From assembly GCA_016718155.1 (NCBI GenBank), contig JADKEH010000001.1, positions 186,001 through 250,000 on the forward strand: 64,000 nt of DNA. The letters run 5' to 3'. The DNA comes from Candidatus Rhodoferax randersensis (GTDB taxonomy: Bacteria; Pseudomonadota; Gammaproteobacteria; Burkholderiales; Burkholderiaceae_C). Every line of letters starts with the position of its first letter. Positions within the stretch are counted from its first letter, which is position 1. The position numbers were made by a program, and so were the translations under genes. Below are positions 8,120 through 17,826 of this stretch, in pieces. Below the pieces are notes generated by a model. It had not been told where the DNA came from. It worked only from the letters and a program-made list of their open reading frames with translations, and made no database searches.

Positions 8120-8977
8120 ATGCACAAGACAGGAATACCTGGCCACAGCCGTCGCGCGATTTCACAGAGCGGCCTATCCTTGATTGAGCTTTTGATTGGC
8201 ATCACCATCGGGCTGCTCGTCGTCATCGCTGCATTGGGCAGCTTGGCCTTCACGCAAGTAACTTCAACTGCAGTTGGCGACAGCGCCCGTTTGCAGCAAA
8301 AGGCCAACAGCGCGTTTCGGACCATGGGTTTCCAGTTGCGTCAGGCGGGTGCCACCGAAGTTGTTTTTTTTGCAGGTACCGGTCGCGTAGCGTTTAGCGG
8401 TCAACCCAACACCGGTTGGAATGGCACTGGCGTTGCCATCACCGGCTTGGATGGCTCCGGAAGTACGCCGGACACCCTTCGAATGAGTTATGAAGATAGC
8501 AGCAATCCTCGCGACTGCCTGGGCAACCGACCCATCGCGACAGTGGGTGTTCGGGTCGACAATGAGTTCTTTGTCGACACAGGGCGACTCATGTGCAGAG
8601 GCGCAGATGGTACCCCGCAGGCCATAGTGGATGGCGTGGAAGACTTTCAGGTGACCTATGGCATACAAACCACCACAGTCCTGCCGAGCCCGGCTGTGCC
8701 CGCCGCGTCCGGAGTCGCTTCGGCGCCTGCCGTAGCGGCAGCGACGAATTATCAGACTTTCACGGCGGTTACAGCGCCGTTTGGTCCGCCCCTTCCCGTC
8801 GGATTATTGCCGCCACCCGGATGGTCAGTTACGGTTTGTCTGCAACTGCGTGGGGATGTACGTGGCGACCTGCCGACTGGCACCAGTACGGTCGGGTGCA
8901 GTGGCACAGTCGCTGGCGATGGTTACGTCCGCCGGGCTTACCGGAACACGTTCAGTCTTCGTAGCACCTTGTCGTGA
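8120..8977 (+). CDS. pilW: Type IV pilus assembly protein PilW
   Basis: A 285-residue minor pilin. The prepilin motif is QSG-LSLIELLIGITIGLLVV, followed by a long globular domain with paired cysteines near the C-terminus (VCLQLR...VGCSG). The ATG at 8120 gives a leader of about 20 residues; an in-frame extension to 7994 overlaps pilV and is unlikely. The stop at 8975-8977 lies 8 bases before the probable original pilX start. It is the third gene of the minor pilin operon. Confidence 0.9.
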   Translation: MHKTGIPGHSRRAISQSGLSLIELLIGITIGLLVVIAALGSLAFTQVTSTAVGDSARLQQKANSAFRTMGFQLRQAGATEVVFFAGTGRVAFSGQPNTGWNGTGVAITGLDGSGSTPDTLRMSYEDSSNPRDCLGNRPIATVGVRVDNEFFVDTGRLMCRGADGTPQAIVDGVEDFQVTYGIQTTTVLPSPAVPAASGVASAPAVAAATNYQTFTAVTAPFGPPLPVGLLPPPGWSVTVCLQLRGDVRGDLPTGTSTVGCSGTVAGDGYVRRAYRNTFSLRSTLS

Positions 8978-8985
8978 GGTTGACC

Positions 8986-9746
8986 ATGACAAAAATCGAT
9001 CCAAATCCAAGCAAAACGGGGTGGCGCTAGTCACCGTGATGGTGATCTTGCTACTCAGCATCATCGCCGTGTTGGCAGCCGGTCGCACAGGTTTGCTCAA
9101 CGAAGCTCTGGTCGGTAGCGACAGCGATTACAACCGCGCCCTTGCTGCTGCGGAGGCGCTGCTTCGGGACGCTGAGCTCGATGTACAGGGCAGAGCTCCG
9201 GTAACAGGCTTTTTTTGCCGAGGCGCGCCGGGCATTGAAACCGAATTGCCTGGGATTGTTGGTTGCAGGGATACCACTATCGCAGGAAGTCCGTGGTTTC
9301 CGACTGGGGATCAAGAATGGGAGGATGACATCGAGCCACTTCTCGCGGCTGCACCGGCGGCCAGCCCGTGCGTACAGGCTATTTGCGCGCCAGCGAATAT
9401 GACCACGCTGATTGGCTTCGAAGACAACCCGACAACCATGGCCGCAATGGTGCTGCGCGGCGCGCGCTACGGCGAGCACACACTCACAAACCGGAGCGTG
9501 GGTAACCCGATTCTGGCTGCTTCGGGTGCCCTGCCTGCGACCCAGCCGGGCCAGGGCTGGTATTGGGTGGAGGTTTTTAAATTTGACATGGGGGCAGTAC
9601 CAGTTCCGCCCGCGCTGGACGATGCCAGACCCAGCGGGGCAAGGTTTATTTATCGGATTACAGCAATCGCATTGGGCCAAAAAGCTGGCACCCGCGCCGG
9701 GTTGCGATCCTTCTATGTTCCCAATCCAAAACGCTTCGCCAAATAG
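8986..9746 (+). CDS. pilX: Type IV pilus assembly protein PilX, start disrupted by a 1-base indel
   Basis: The body reads NGVALVTVMVILLLSIIAVLAAGRTG, the N-terminal helix of PilX, which lacks the Glu+5 motif of classical pilins, followed by the PilX globular region to 9746. The expected start is the ATG at 8986, 4 bases after GAGGT, but it is out of frame by one. Adding one A to the A-run at 8991-8995 would give MTKNRSKSKQNGVALV. The only intact in-frame ATG is at 8919, inside pilW, and would add an odd 25-residue leader without a good ribosome site. Either a base is missing in this sequence or the gene uses the weaker upstream start. It lies between pilW and pilY1. Confidence 0.75.
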
Positions 9747-9835
9747 TTCGTTTGGGCTGCGATGAGTGGCCCCCCCCATGCAACCTTGCCCTGCCCTCAC
9801 GATCCGGCTCATGCAGCTCACGAATGGAGAAAACC

Positions 9836-12800
9836 ATGAAAACGTACACCATTGCCACCATTTCCGGCGACTCAAGGAAGCCAACCTTAGCGGCGAACAC
9901 CCATCGGCGTAGCGTGCTATGGATCGCCTGCTGGCTGGCTGGCTTGACGGCAACGTCGCTCGCGGTCCAAGCCGCCCCCTTGACGCTGGCAACAGTGCCC
10001 GCCGGGTCTGGTGGTCGGGAGCCTGCGCCCAACGTCATCGTATCCGTCGATGACTCCGGCAGCATGGGATGGGACGTCCAAGGCTGTGTCACGCTTGATT
10101 TCAAAAGCGCTTGGTATGGGGGCTTTTTCAACCAATCGTCCCCGGCTCCCGACCCGGCCTGTCCCGCGGCGACTTTGGCCAACGCGACTGCCAACCTCAA
10201 CCCATCGCGCATGGCCTCCTTGAAAGCCGCCTTGCTGGCACAGTTCAACGACACCGCCAGAACGCCGGACAATCGCATTCGGCTCGCCTGGCAGTCTATG
10301 TGGGGACATACGCCGTCCACCCAAGGTGCGATCACCAACCAGCTCACCCTGGGCGCTACCAACTCCATGAAACCGCTGGCCGGCACGCACCGCAGCAACT
10401 TCGTGAGTTGGGTGGACAGCCTCACGCCGTACAACGGAACACCGTCACACAAGCTGATGAGCGACGCTTTCAACTACATGCGCTCAGCAGCCGGCACCAA
10501 CAGTCCCTGGGCCGACAACCCCGGCACTGCCCAAGCCACACCGTATTTGGCCTGTCGCCGGACTTACCACATTCTGATGACCGATGGCGCCTGGAACAAC
10601 GTCAGTGGAACAACCGCCGCCGGCAACGCCGACGGCACCAACCGGACGCTGCCCGATGGCATCGCTTACGACACCTCGTCGAATCAGGTCCGAGCCTACA
10701 CAGATGTCTACGGCGGGGCCACCGGCAACCTGTCCGACCACGCGTTCAAGGCTTGGGCCACCGACCTGCAGGACGGGACCAGCAGCACCCAAAACATGGC
10801 GAATTCGGTCAAACCCCTGATCCGCAAAGCTAACACGGAAACTGTCGGTGCCACAACGCTGCAAGAGTATTGGAACCCAAAGAACGATCCTGCCACTTGG
10901 CAGCACATCGTGACCCACACGATTGGCTTTGGCCAAGCCGCTACCGTTTGGACCGGAGATCCGTTGTGGAACAACGCCACCGATGACACCTACGGCGGAG
11001 ACTACTCGGCCCTGGTGAATGGCACGAAGTCCTGGCAAGACCAAGACACCGAGGGCGAGCGATCGTCCGAGCTGTGGCATGCCGCCCTCAATGGCCGCGG
11101 CAAGTTCTACCCGGCAAGAGACGCCAGTGCGCTGAGCGCCGCGTTCGCCAGCATTCTGGACAACATCATTACCGACACGTCCACGCCACTGGTGTCGATC
11201 TCTGCCAGTTCCAGTTCGTTGCGAACCAACTCCAACGTATACGTGGCCGAATACGCGGGTGCAACTTGGGCAGGCAACATAAAAGCCTATGCCGTCACGG
11301 CGGGCACCGGCGAAGTCAGTACAACCCCGCTATGGCTTGTTGCCGGTAAGAACACCTCCGGGGTAGGTCAGGGTTTGGACGCGAGCAGTTTCTCCGTGAC
11401 ATCGCGTTTAGTGTTTTCCCACGATGGTTCTACAGGTATTGCCTGGGAATGGGGTAACCTATCCACATCTCAGAAAGCGCTTCTGAAAACCGGCTCCGAG
11501 TCTGACACTGACGGAACAAACCGACTGGACTATGTTCGCGGCGACCGCACCAAGGAGGTGTCCGCAGGTGGTTCTTTTCGAACGCGCGATTCGCGCCTAG
11601 GCGACATTGTCAGTTCCAACATCTGGTACGTTGGCAAACCCAGCGGCGGCTACTCGGATGCCGCCTACGCGACCTTTCGCACTGCAAACGCAGGTCGAGA
11701 CCCAATGATATACGTCGGCGCAAACGACGGTATGCTGCACGGGTTTAGCGCCGGTGATGGCGCGGAAAAGCTGGCCTATGTTCCAAAAGGCGTCCTGGGT
11801 AAGTTCGTGTCGTTCTCAAATCCAACCTACACCCACAAGTATTTCGTGGATGGCCAGCCCTTCACCGGTGACGCTGACCTGGGCGGGGCAACCGGATGGA
11901 GAACCGTGCTTGTTAGTGGGCTAGGTGGCGGTGGTAAAGGCTATTTCATCTTGGACGTTACCAATCCAACCAACTTTACGACTGCGGCCGCGGCGGCCAC
12001 TGTCAAGGCCGATACCACCGACAGCAGCGACGCGGACTTGGGCCACATCTACTCGCCCGCAGTGGTGGACGATGGGCGATCTGACAAGTCTAGCCAAATC
12101 GTGAAGATGAACGACGGCAAGTGGGCTGTTGTGATGGGCAACGGTTACAACAGCACCAACGAGCGGCCGGTGCTGGTTGTTCATTACCTCGACGGCACGA
12201 CGCCAGTCAAGATTACCCCAACATGTGCTTCTTCTTGCCCGGGCTTTATTGGGAATGGAAATGGCTTGTCGGTGCCACGTCTGATGGACCTAAACAGTGA
12301 TGGCAAAGTCGATTTAGCTTACGCTGGCGATCTGCAGGGCAACCTGTGGAAGTTTGACCTAACCGGGGCCACCAGTAGCTCATGGACTGTCGCATTCTCG
12401 AACACACCATACTTTGTGGCAAAGAGTAGCGGTAACGTGCGCCAACCTATTGTATCTGCGCCCTATGCCATGTTGCACCCAAAGGGGTGGCATCATGCTG
12501 GCTTTTGGTACCGGACGCAATGTCACGGACACTGACCCGACGACGACAGCCACTGACACAATGTGGGGTGTTTGGGACAACAGTGCGATTACAGCCACCG
12601 CAAGTACTGTGACGATCGGTGTCCCACCCTTCTCGCTCGGTGTGATCAACCTTGGCTCCGATACCACACGGCCAACGGCCCTGATCCAGCAAACCCCAAC
12701 CGTCGATCGTACTGACAGTGACGGGAAGAAATTTTATGATGTTTCTCGTAACGGCGTGACGTACACATCTGACGCAACGACCAAGCGCGGTTGGTACATC

Positions 12801-13131
12801 GACTGGCCGGTGGCCGGGCTCCGCGTGTTGCACAACCACGACCCTATTCAGCGGTGAGCGAATTCTGGTTCAAAGTACCGTTCCGCAATCTGGTAGCGTG
12901 GCGGCTGGCGAGACCTGTACCCCAACTTCGCTGCCGGAAAAGACATTCATCTCGGTACTGAACATTTTTTCCGGTAATCCGTCGCAAAGCCAAGTGTTTA
13001 CCCCAGCAGATGCCACCATGCCAGTGACCAATCTTGGCATTGCCCAAATCAACCCTGGTGATTTTTCGCGATTCACTAGCGCAGGGAAAGTGCGACTGAT
13101 AGGCACCGACCGGACCCGCCCCCAATACTGA
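9836..13131 (+). pseudogene. pilY1: Type IV pilus tip adhesin PilY1, interrupted by two frameshifts
   Basis: Read across two +1 shifts, this is a full-size PilY1 of about 1097 residues. It has a signal peptide (residues 1-45 region, ending VQAAP), a von Willebrand A-type MIDAS (VDDSGSMGWD), and a C-terminal beta-propeller with YVGANDGMLHGFSA. It also has the calcium loop DLNSDGKVDLAYAGD, which in Pseudomonas controls pilus retraction. The frame from 9836 stops at 12535. The protein continues in the next frame (IMLAFGTGRN...) after an extra G in the GGGG run near 12484-12487, and again in the third frame (TLFSGERILVQ...) after an extra base near 12831-12840, ending at 13131. The ATG at 9836 follows a GGAGAAAA site. 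If real, the protein would lose the end of the propeller; sequencing error is also possible. Confidence 0.85.
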
Positions 13132-13197
13132 AAACGAATGAGGGCTTTGGATCGCGCACCAACTGGCGCGAGTACCAATAGTCGCACAGGACCACGT

Positions 13198-13629
13198 ATG
13201 ACACAACTCCTGAAATCGACCCCGTCGCAGCGCGGATTCACGCTGATCGAGTTGATGATCACGGTTGCCGTGGTCGCCATCCTGGCGGCAGTGGCGATGC
13301 CAAGCTACACCGAGTACATCAAGCGAAGCCACCGGTCCAACGCCCGCACCACGCTCGTGGGGGCGGCCCAGTGGATGGAGCGGGCCGCTACCGCTATCGG
13401 GTCTTATCCGGCGGACACCAGCGTTACAGCAGGCGTCATGTCAGTTGAAGGGAACCGATACAGCGTGGCTGCCACTTCTGCCGGGGGGCAGACATTCACT
13501 TTCACCGCCACGCCTGCGGCAGGGACTGCCCAGGCCACCGACAAATGCGGCTCGCTCATCATTGACCAAGCCGGTCGAAAGACCGTGAGCGGTGCCAGCC
13601 TGTCTGCCGAGGAGTGCTGGTCGCGGTGA
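13198..13629 (+). CDS. pilE: Type IV pilin, PilE-like minor pilin
   Basis: A 143-residue pilin with cleavage motif QRG-FTLIELMITVAVVAILAAVAMPSY, the classical type IV pilin start. A C-terminal cysteine pair (KCGSL...EECW) would form the D-region disulfide loop. The ATG at 13198 is preceded by CAGGA 7 bases upstream. Its place at the end of the minor pilin operon and its short length fit PilE of the fimT/pilV/W/X/Y1/E clusters, a minor rather than the major subunit. A gap of about 100 bases with no clear terminator separates it from ribD. Confidence 0.88.
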   Translation: MTQLLKSTPSQRGFTLIELMITVAVVAILAAVAMPSYTEYIKRSHRSNARTTLVGAAQWMERAATAIGSYPADTSVTAGVMSVEGNRYSVAATSAGGQTFTFTATPAAGTAQATDKCGSLIIDQAGRKTVSGASLSAEECWSR

Positions 13630-13732
13630 TGCGAAGGTCGCCGCACCGACAACTCGATCGACAAAGCGCCAGGCGATCCGTAACGGCGGTTGACATGGTC
13701 GTCGCAGGATTCGCGGAGCTGGCAACGCCGTC

Positions 13733-14839
13733 ATGATTGGCACCGCGCTTGACCAAGCGCGTAAGGCGCTGCTTGTCTCAGCCCCCAACCCCCGCGTCGG
13801 CTGCGTCCTCACCAGCCCCGCGGGCAACATCCTCGGCCAAGGCCACACCCAACGCACCGGCGGCCCCCACGCCGAGATCATGGCCCTGCGCGACGCGGCT
13901 GAGCGCGGCCATTCGGTGCAAGGCGCCACCGCCTACGTCACGCTGGAGCCCTGCTCCCACCACGGACGCACCGGCCCGTGCTGCGACGCCTTGATCGCGG
14001 CCGGTATCCACAAGGTGGTTGCTTCCATTGCCGACCCCAATCCGCTGGTGGCGGGCCAGGGCTTTGCCAGACTGCGGGCAGCCGGCATCGAAGTTGAGTT
14101 CGGCCCCGGCGCAGCGGAATCGCGCGAGCTCAACATTGGCTTCTTCAGCCGCATGGTCCGCAAGACCCCGTGGGTGCGCATGAAGATCGCCGCTTCGCTG
14201 GACGGCAAGACCGCGCTTGACAATGGGCAAAGCCAATGGATCACCTCCGAACCGGCCCGGCGCGACGGCCACGCCTGGCGCGCACGCGCCTGCGCGGTGC
14301 TGACTGGCATTGGTACGGTGCGGTCGGACAATCCAAGGCTCGATGTCCGCCTGATCGAAACGCCTCGGCAGCCTCACCTTGTGATGGTGGACAGCCGCCT
14401 CGACACACCGCTGGACGCTCATCTTTTTATAGCTGGTCGGCCCTTGTACATCTACTGTGCAGCCCAAAACAATGCCAAGAAGGCAGCCTTGGAGGCGCGT
14501 GGCGCGACCGTTGTGTTGTTACCTGGGATGAACCCCGACGGCAGCCCCAGTGGCCAAGTGGACCTGATGGCGATGCTGCGCGACCTGGCGGTGCGCGAGG
14601 TCAACGAAGTGCATGTTGAGGCAGGTGAGCGGCTCAATGGTGCGCTGATGGCTGCAGGGCTGGTGGACGAACTGGTGGTCTACCTTGGCCCCAAACTGAT
14701 TGGCCAGGGACGTGGCATGGCGGATTTTGGCCCTTTGACCGACCTTGCACACGCGGTACCGCTAACGTTCAAGTCGGCTGAGATGATGGGGCCGGATCTG
14801 CGCATCGTTGCCCGGGTGGCAGGTCGCGACGACTTCTGA
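13733..14839 (+). CDS. ribD: Bifunctional pyrimidine deaminase/reductase RibD
   Basis: A 368-residue enzyme for the second and third steps of riboflavin synthesis. The N-terminal deaminase half carries the zinc site (GGPHAEIMAL, then LEPCSHHGRTGPCCDALI). The C-terminal reductase half starts around residue 145 (WVRMKIAASLDGKTAL). The ATG at 13733 leaves only about 13 residues before APNPRVGCVL, short but acceptable; no better upstream ATG is in frame. First gene of ribD-ribE-ribBA-ribH. I see no FMN riboswitch motif before it. Confidence 0.95.
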   Translation: MIGTALDQARKALLVSAPNPRVGCVLTSPAGNILGQGHTQRTGGPHAEIMALRDAAERGHSVQGATAYVTLEPCSHHGRTGPCCDALIAAGIHKVVASIADPNPLVAGQGFARLRAAGIEVEFGPGAAESRELNIGFFSRMVRKTPWVRMKIAASLDGKTALDNGQSQWITSEPARRDGHAWRARACAVLTGIGTVRSDNPRLDVRLIETPRQPHLVMVDSRLDTPLDAHLFIAGRPLYIYCAAQNNAKKAALEARGATVVLLPGMNPDGSPSGQVDLMAMLRDLAVREVNEVHVEAGERLNGALMAAGLVDELVVYLGPKLIGQGRGMADFGPLTDLAHAVPLTFKSAEMMGPDLRIVARVAGRDDF

Positions 14840-14908
14840 GGCCGGTCAAACCTGCTGCCTCCGCAGGGTCGGCGCAGGCCACCTTCACTTTCCTGCGAAA
14901 ATAGCGCC

Positions 14909-15580
14909 ATGTTTACCGGAATCATCACCGGCGTGGGGCGCATCGTCGCTGTCCATGCCTTGGGCAGTTCTTCATCCCACGGGCGGCAGCTCACGATCGA
15001 ATGTCCGCCCAACTACCTCGATGACGTTGGTTTGGGCGATAGCATCGCACTCAATGGCGCCTGCATGACCGTCACCGCCCTGGATACAGCAAGGCGCGAG
15101 TTCAATGTCGAAATTTCCGCCGAATCGCTGGCCAAGACCGCGGGTTTATCGCAGCCCGGCCCGATCAACCTGGAAAAGGCCCTGCGCGCCAACGACCGAC
15201 TTGGGGGACATCTGGTATCCGGGCATGTCGACGGCGTGGGCACCGTCACACATTTCTCGCAGCTTGGCGAAAGCTGGGATCTGCGTCTCCTCACCCCGCA
15301 TGACTTGGCCAAGTACCTGGCCTACAAAGGCTCGATCACCGTCAACGGCGTGAGCCTCACTGTCAACCAGGTGACGGATGTGCCGAACGGCTGCGAATGT
15401 CGCATCAACCTGATTCCCCACACGGTTCAGAACACCGCCTTGAATGCCCTTGCTGCTGGCTCGCAGGTCAACCTGGAGATCGACCTGATCGCGCGGTATG
15501 TGGAGCGCATGCTCCGCTTGGAGCCGCAGCTTGCGGCATTGGCGCCTGGCGCACCCAGCGCAGTTCAGGCCCTGGCCTGA
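14909..15580 (+). CDS. ribE: Riboflavin synthase, alpha subunit
   Basis: A 223-residue enzyme that dismutates two 6,7-dimethyl-8-ribityllumazines into riboflavin. It starts with the invariant MFTGIITGVG, and the two tandem lumazine-binding repeats are visible: the first has GACMTVTAL, the second KGSITVNGVSLTVNQV and CRINLIPHTVQNT. Located 69 bases after ribD and 43 bases before ribBA. Also called ribC in some nomenclatures. Confidence 0.96.
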   Translation: MFTGIITGVGRIVAVHALGSSSSHGRQLTIECPPNYLDDVGLGDSIALNGACMTVTALDTARREFNVEISAESLAKTAGLSQPGPINLEKALRANDRLGGHLVSGHVDGVGTVTHFSQLGESWDLRLLTPHDLAKYLAYKGSITVNGVSLTVNQVTDVPNGCECRINLIPHTVQNTALNALAAGSQVNLEIDLIARYVERMLRLEPQLAALAPGAPSAVQALA

Positions 15581-15623
15581 ACCGGTTCCCCCTCAAGATT
15601 CACGATTCACCGAAAGTTCTTGC

Positions 15624-16739
15624 ATGAGCGCACCCTCCCCTGTTTCCATTTCTCCGGTCGAAGAGATCGTGGCCGACATGCGCGCCGGGCGCATGGTGAT
15701 TCTGGTGGACGAAGAAGACCGCGAGAACGAGGGTGACCTGGTCTTGGCGGCCGATCATGTCACGCCCGAGGCAGTCAACTTCATGGCGCGCTTCGGTCGT
15801 GGCTTGATTTGCCTAACGCTCACCCGCGAGCGCTGCGAGCGCCTGAAGCTCCCGCCCATGGCAGTGCGCAACGGCACCAAACTGGCCACCGCGTTCACGG
15901 TGTCGATTGAGGCCGCCGAGGGCGTGACCACCGGCATTTCAGCAGCCGACCGCGCCCGCACCGTGCAAGCCGCCGTCGGCAAGAATGCCAAGGCCGACGA
16001 CCTGGTGCAGCCGGGTCACATCTTTCCCCTGCAAGCGGTTGACGGCGGGGTATTGATGCGCGCCGGCCACACCGAGGCTGGCTGCGACTTGGCCGCCATG
16101 GCCGGCTGTTCACCGGCGGCGGTGATTTGCGAGATCATGAAGGACGACGGCACGATGGCGCGCCTGCCCGACCTGCAGGTGTTTGCGGCCGAGCATGGAC
16201 TCAAGATCGGCACGATTGCCGACCTGATCGAGCACCGCAGCCGGGTCGAATCGCTGATTGAAAAAGTCGGCTCCCGCACGCTGAACACCGCGTTTGGTGA
16301 GTTCACCGCCCACGCATTTCGCGACAAGCCGGCGCAAGGTGTGCACCTGGCGCTGGTCAGGGGCCAGTGGTCACCGGGCGATACCGTGCCCGCGCGCGTG
16401 CACGAACCGCTGTCGATTTTTGATGCCCTCGAATCGAATCGGTCCATGCACTCATGGAGTCTGGACGCCAGTTTGGAGCGCATCGCCGCCGAGGGCAAGG
16501 GCGTGGTCGTGTTGCTCAACTGCGGCGAAACGGCGGAGCAGCTCCTATCGCAGTTTGAAGGCACCGCCTTGGCCAGTCACGGGCCTGAGCGTGAACGCAT
16601 GGACCTGCGCACCTACGGCGTGGGGGCGCAAATCCTGCGTGAATGCGGCGTGCACAAGATGACATTGATGGGCAACCCCCGGCGCATGCCCAGCATGACC
16701 GGCTACGGGCTGGAAATCACTGGCTACATCACAAAGTAG
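15624..16739 (+). CDS. ribBA: 3,4-dihydroxy-2-butanone-4-phosphate synthase with degenerate GTP cyclohydrolase II domain
   Basis: A 371-residue protein. The N-terminal RibB domain (to about residue 205) is complete, with DEEDRENEGDLV, GVTTGISAADRA and RAGHTEAGCDLA, and makes the four-carbon precursor of riboflavin. The C-terminal half has the RibA fold length, but the zinc-binding Cys block of GTP cyclohydrolase II is replaced by RVHEPLSIFDALESN, so GTP cyclohydrolase II activity is not expected. The C-terminal YGVGAQILRECGVHKMTLM remnant shows the homology. Another ribA must provide that activity elsewhere in the genome. The ATG at 15624 was chosen from homology; the frame runs upstream into ribE. 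Confidence 0.93.
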   Translation: MSAPSPVSISPVEEIVADMRAGRMVILVDEEDRENEGDLVLAADHVTPEAVNFMARFGRGLICLTLTRERCERLKLPPMAVRNGTKLATAFTVSIEAAEGVTTGISAADRARTVQAAVGKNAKADDLVQPGHIFPLQAVDGGVLMRAGHTEAGCDLAAMAGCSPAAVICEIMKDDGTMARLPDLQVFAAEHGLKIGTIADLIEHRSRVESLIEKVGSRTLNTAFGEFTAHAFRDKPAQGVHLALVRGQWSPGDTVPARVHEPLSIFDALESNRSMHSWSLDASLERIAAEGKGVVVLLNCGETAEQLLSQFEGTALASHGPERERMDLRTYGVGAQILRECGVHKMTLMGNPRRMPSMTGYGLEITGYITK

Positions 16740-16813
16740 CTTCCTGGCGAAATAGCCTCCACCGCGTCCCGCATCGTGGCGCGGCCCTCACAACTTCTTT
16801 ATAGGACGCATCC

Positions 16814-17287
16814 ATGCTCAACGCCGACAAAGGCACCTTGCAGGCAGGCGATGCCCGACTCAACGGCAAGCGTCTGGCCATTGGCATCGTGCAGGCACGC
16901 TTTAACGAACCCATCACCAATGCCCTGGCACAAGCCTGCCATGCCGAGCTGATCGCTCTTGGCGTGCAGGACAAGAACATCGACCACGTCATGGTCCCAG
17001 GGGCTTTGGAAATGCCGGTCGCGCTGATGGCGATGGCCGAGAAGGCCAAGTACGATGCGCTGGTGGCGCTGGGTTGCATTATTCGAGGCGAGACCTACCA
17101 TTTTGAGCTGGTGGCCAATGAGTCAGGGGCCGGCGTCAGCCGGGTCGCGCTGGACTACCAGATACCGATCGCCAACGCCATTCTCACGACTGAGAACCTG
17201 GAGCAAGCGATTGCCAGAAAAACCGAAAAGGGCCGCGATGCCGCCCGTGTCGCCGTCGAAATGGCCAACCTGATGCAGGAGATTTGA
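16814..17287 (+). CDS. ribH: 6,7-dimethyl-8-ribityllumazine synthase
   Basis: A 157-residue protein that condenses the RibB and RibD products into the lumazine substrate of RibE. Family motifs are the N-terminal IGIVQARFNEPI, VPGALEMPVA, and GCIIRGETYHFE with the catalytic His. The stop codon overlaps the nusB start (TGATG at 17285-17289), giving tight coupling. RBS region: TATAGGACGC before the ATG. Confidence 0.96.
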   Translation: MLNADKGTLQAGDARLNGKRLAIGIVQARFNEPITNALAQACHAELIALGVQDKNIDHVMVPGALEMPVALMAMAEKAKYDALVALGCIIRGETYHFELVANESGAGVSRVALDYQIPIANAILTTENLEQAIARKTEKGRDAARVAVEMANLMQEI

Positions 17288-17826
17288 TGAGCACCGCAGA
17301 CGCAAAACCCGACAGCAAGCGACCGCCGCGCCAGACCCGCACCGGGCTGACCAGCACCGGCGCGCGCAAGGCGGGCAGCAAGTCCAGCCGCAGTCGCTCG
17401 CGGGAATTTGCCTTGCAGGGGCTCTACCAAAGCCTGGTCGGCGGCAACGCAGTGGCCGATGTGGACGCCTTCACGCGCGACCTGGCTGGATTCGCCAAGG
17501 CCGACTCGGTGCATTTCGACGCCCTGCTGCATGGCTGCGTGGAGCAGGCCCAGGAACTCGACGCCTTGATCGTGCCCTTGCTGGACCGCAAGCTGGCCGA
17601 GATATCGCCGATCGAGCACGGCGTGATGTGGATTGGCGCCTACGAGCTCAAGCACTGTCTGGACGTGCCTTGGCGGGTAGTGCTAAACGAGTGCGTGGAA
17701 CTGGCCAAGGAGTTTGGTGGAACGGACGGTCACAAATACGTCAATGCCGTGCTCAACGGGCTGGCGCCGACCCTGCGGGCGGCCGAGGTCGCCGCGGACC
17801 GCTCCACCGGCGCCGCCCGCGCGTGA
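17287..17826 (+). CDS. nusB: Transcription antitermination protein NusB
   Basis: A 179-residue RNA-binding helical protein of the rRNA antitermination complex (with NusE/S10 on boxA). It has an N-terminal basic, low-complexity extension (about 35 residues), then SREFALQGLYQSL and the C-terminal ELAKEFGGTDGHKYVNAVLNGL signature. ATG at 17287 overlaps the ribH stop; a TTG one codon upstream is also possible. ribH-nusB is a classic arrangement. Confidence 0.94.
   Translation: MSTADAKPDSKRPPRQTRTGLTSTGARKAGSKSSRSRSREFALQGLYQSLVGGNAVADVDAFTRDLAGFAKADSVHFDALLHGCVEQAQELDALIVPLLDRKLAEISPIEHGVMWIGAYELKHCLDVPWRVVLNECVELAKEFGGTDGHKYVNAVLNGLAPTLRAAEVAADRSTGAARA

Noticed and set aside
8986..13131. Programmed frameshifting in pilX or pilY1
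   Set aside because: No slippery heptamer with a downstream structure is evident at the shift points, and similar shifts hit carB and lpxB, so sequence error or mutation is simpler.
13630..13733. FMN riboswitch before ribD
   Set aside because: The RFN core motifs are absent here, as well as before ribE, ribBA and ribH.
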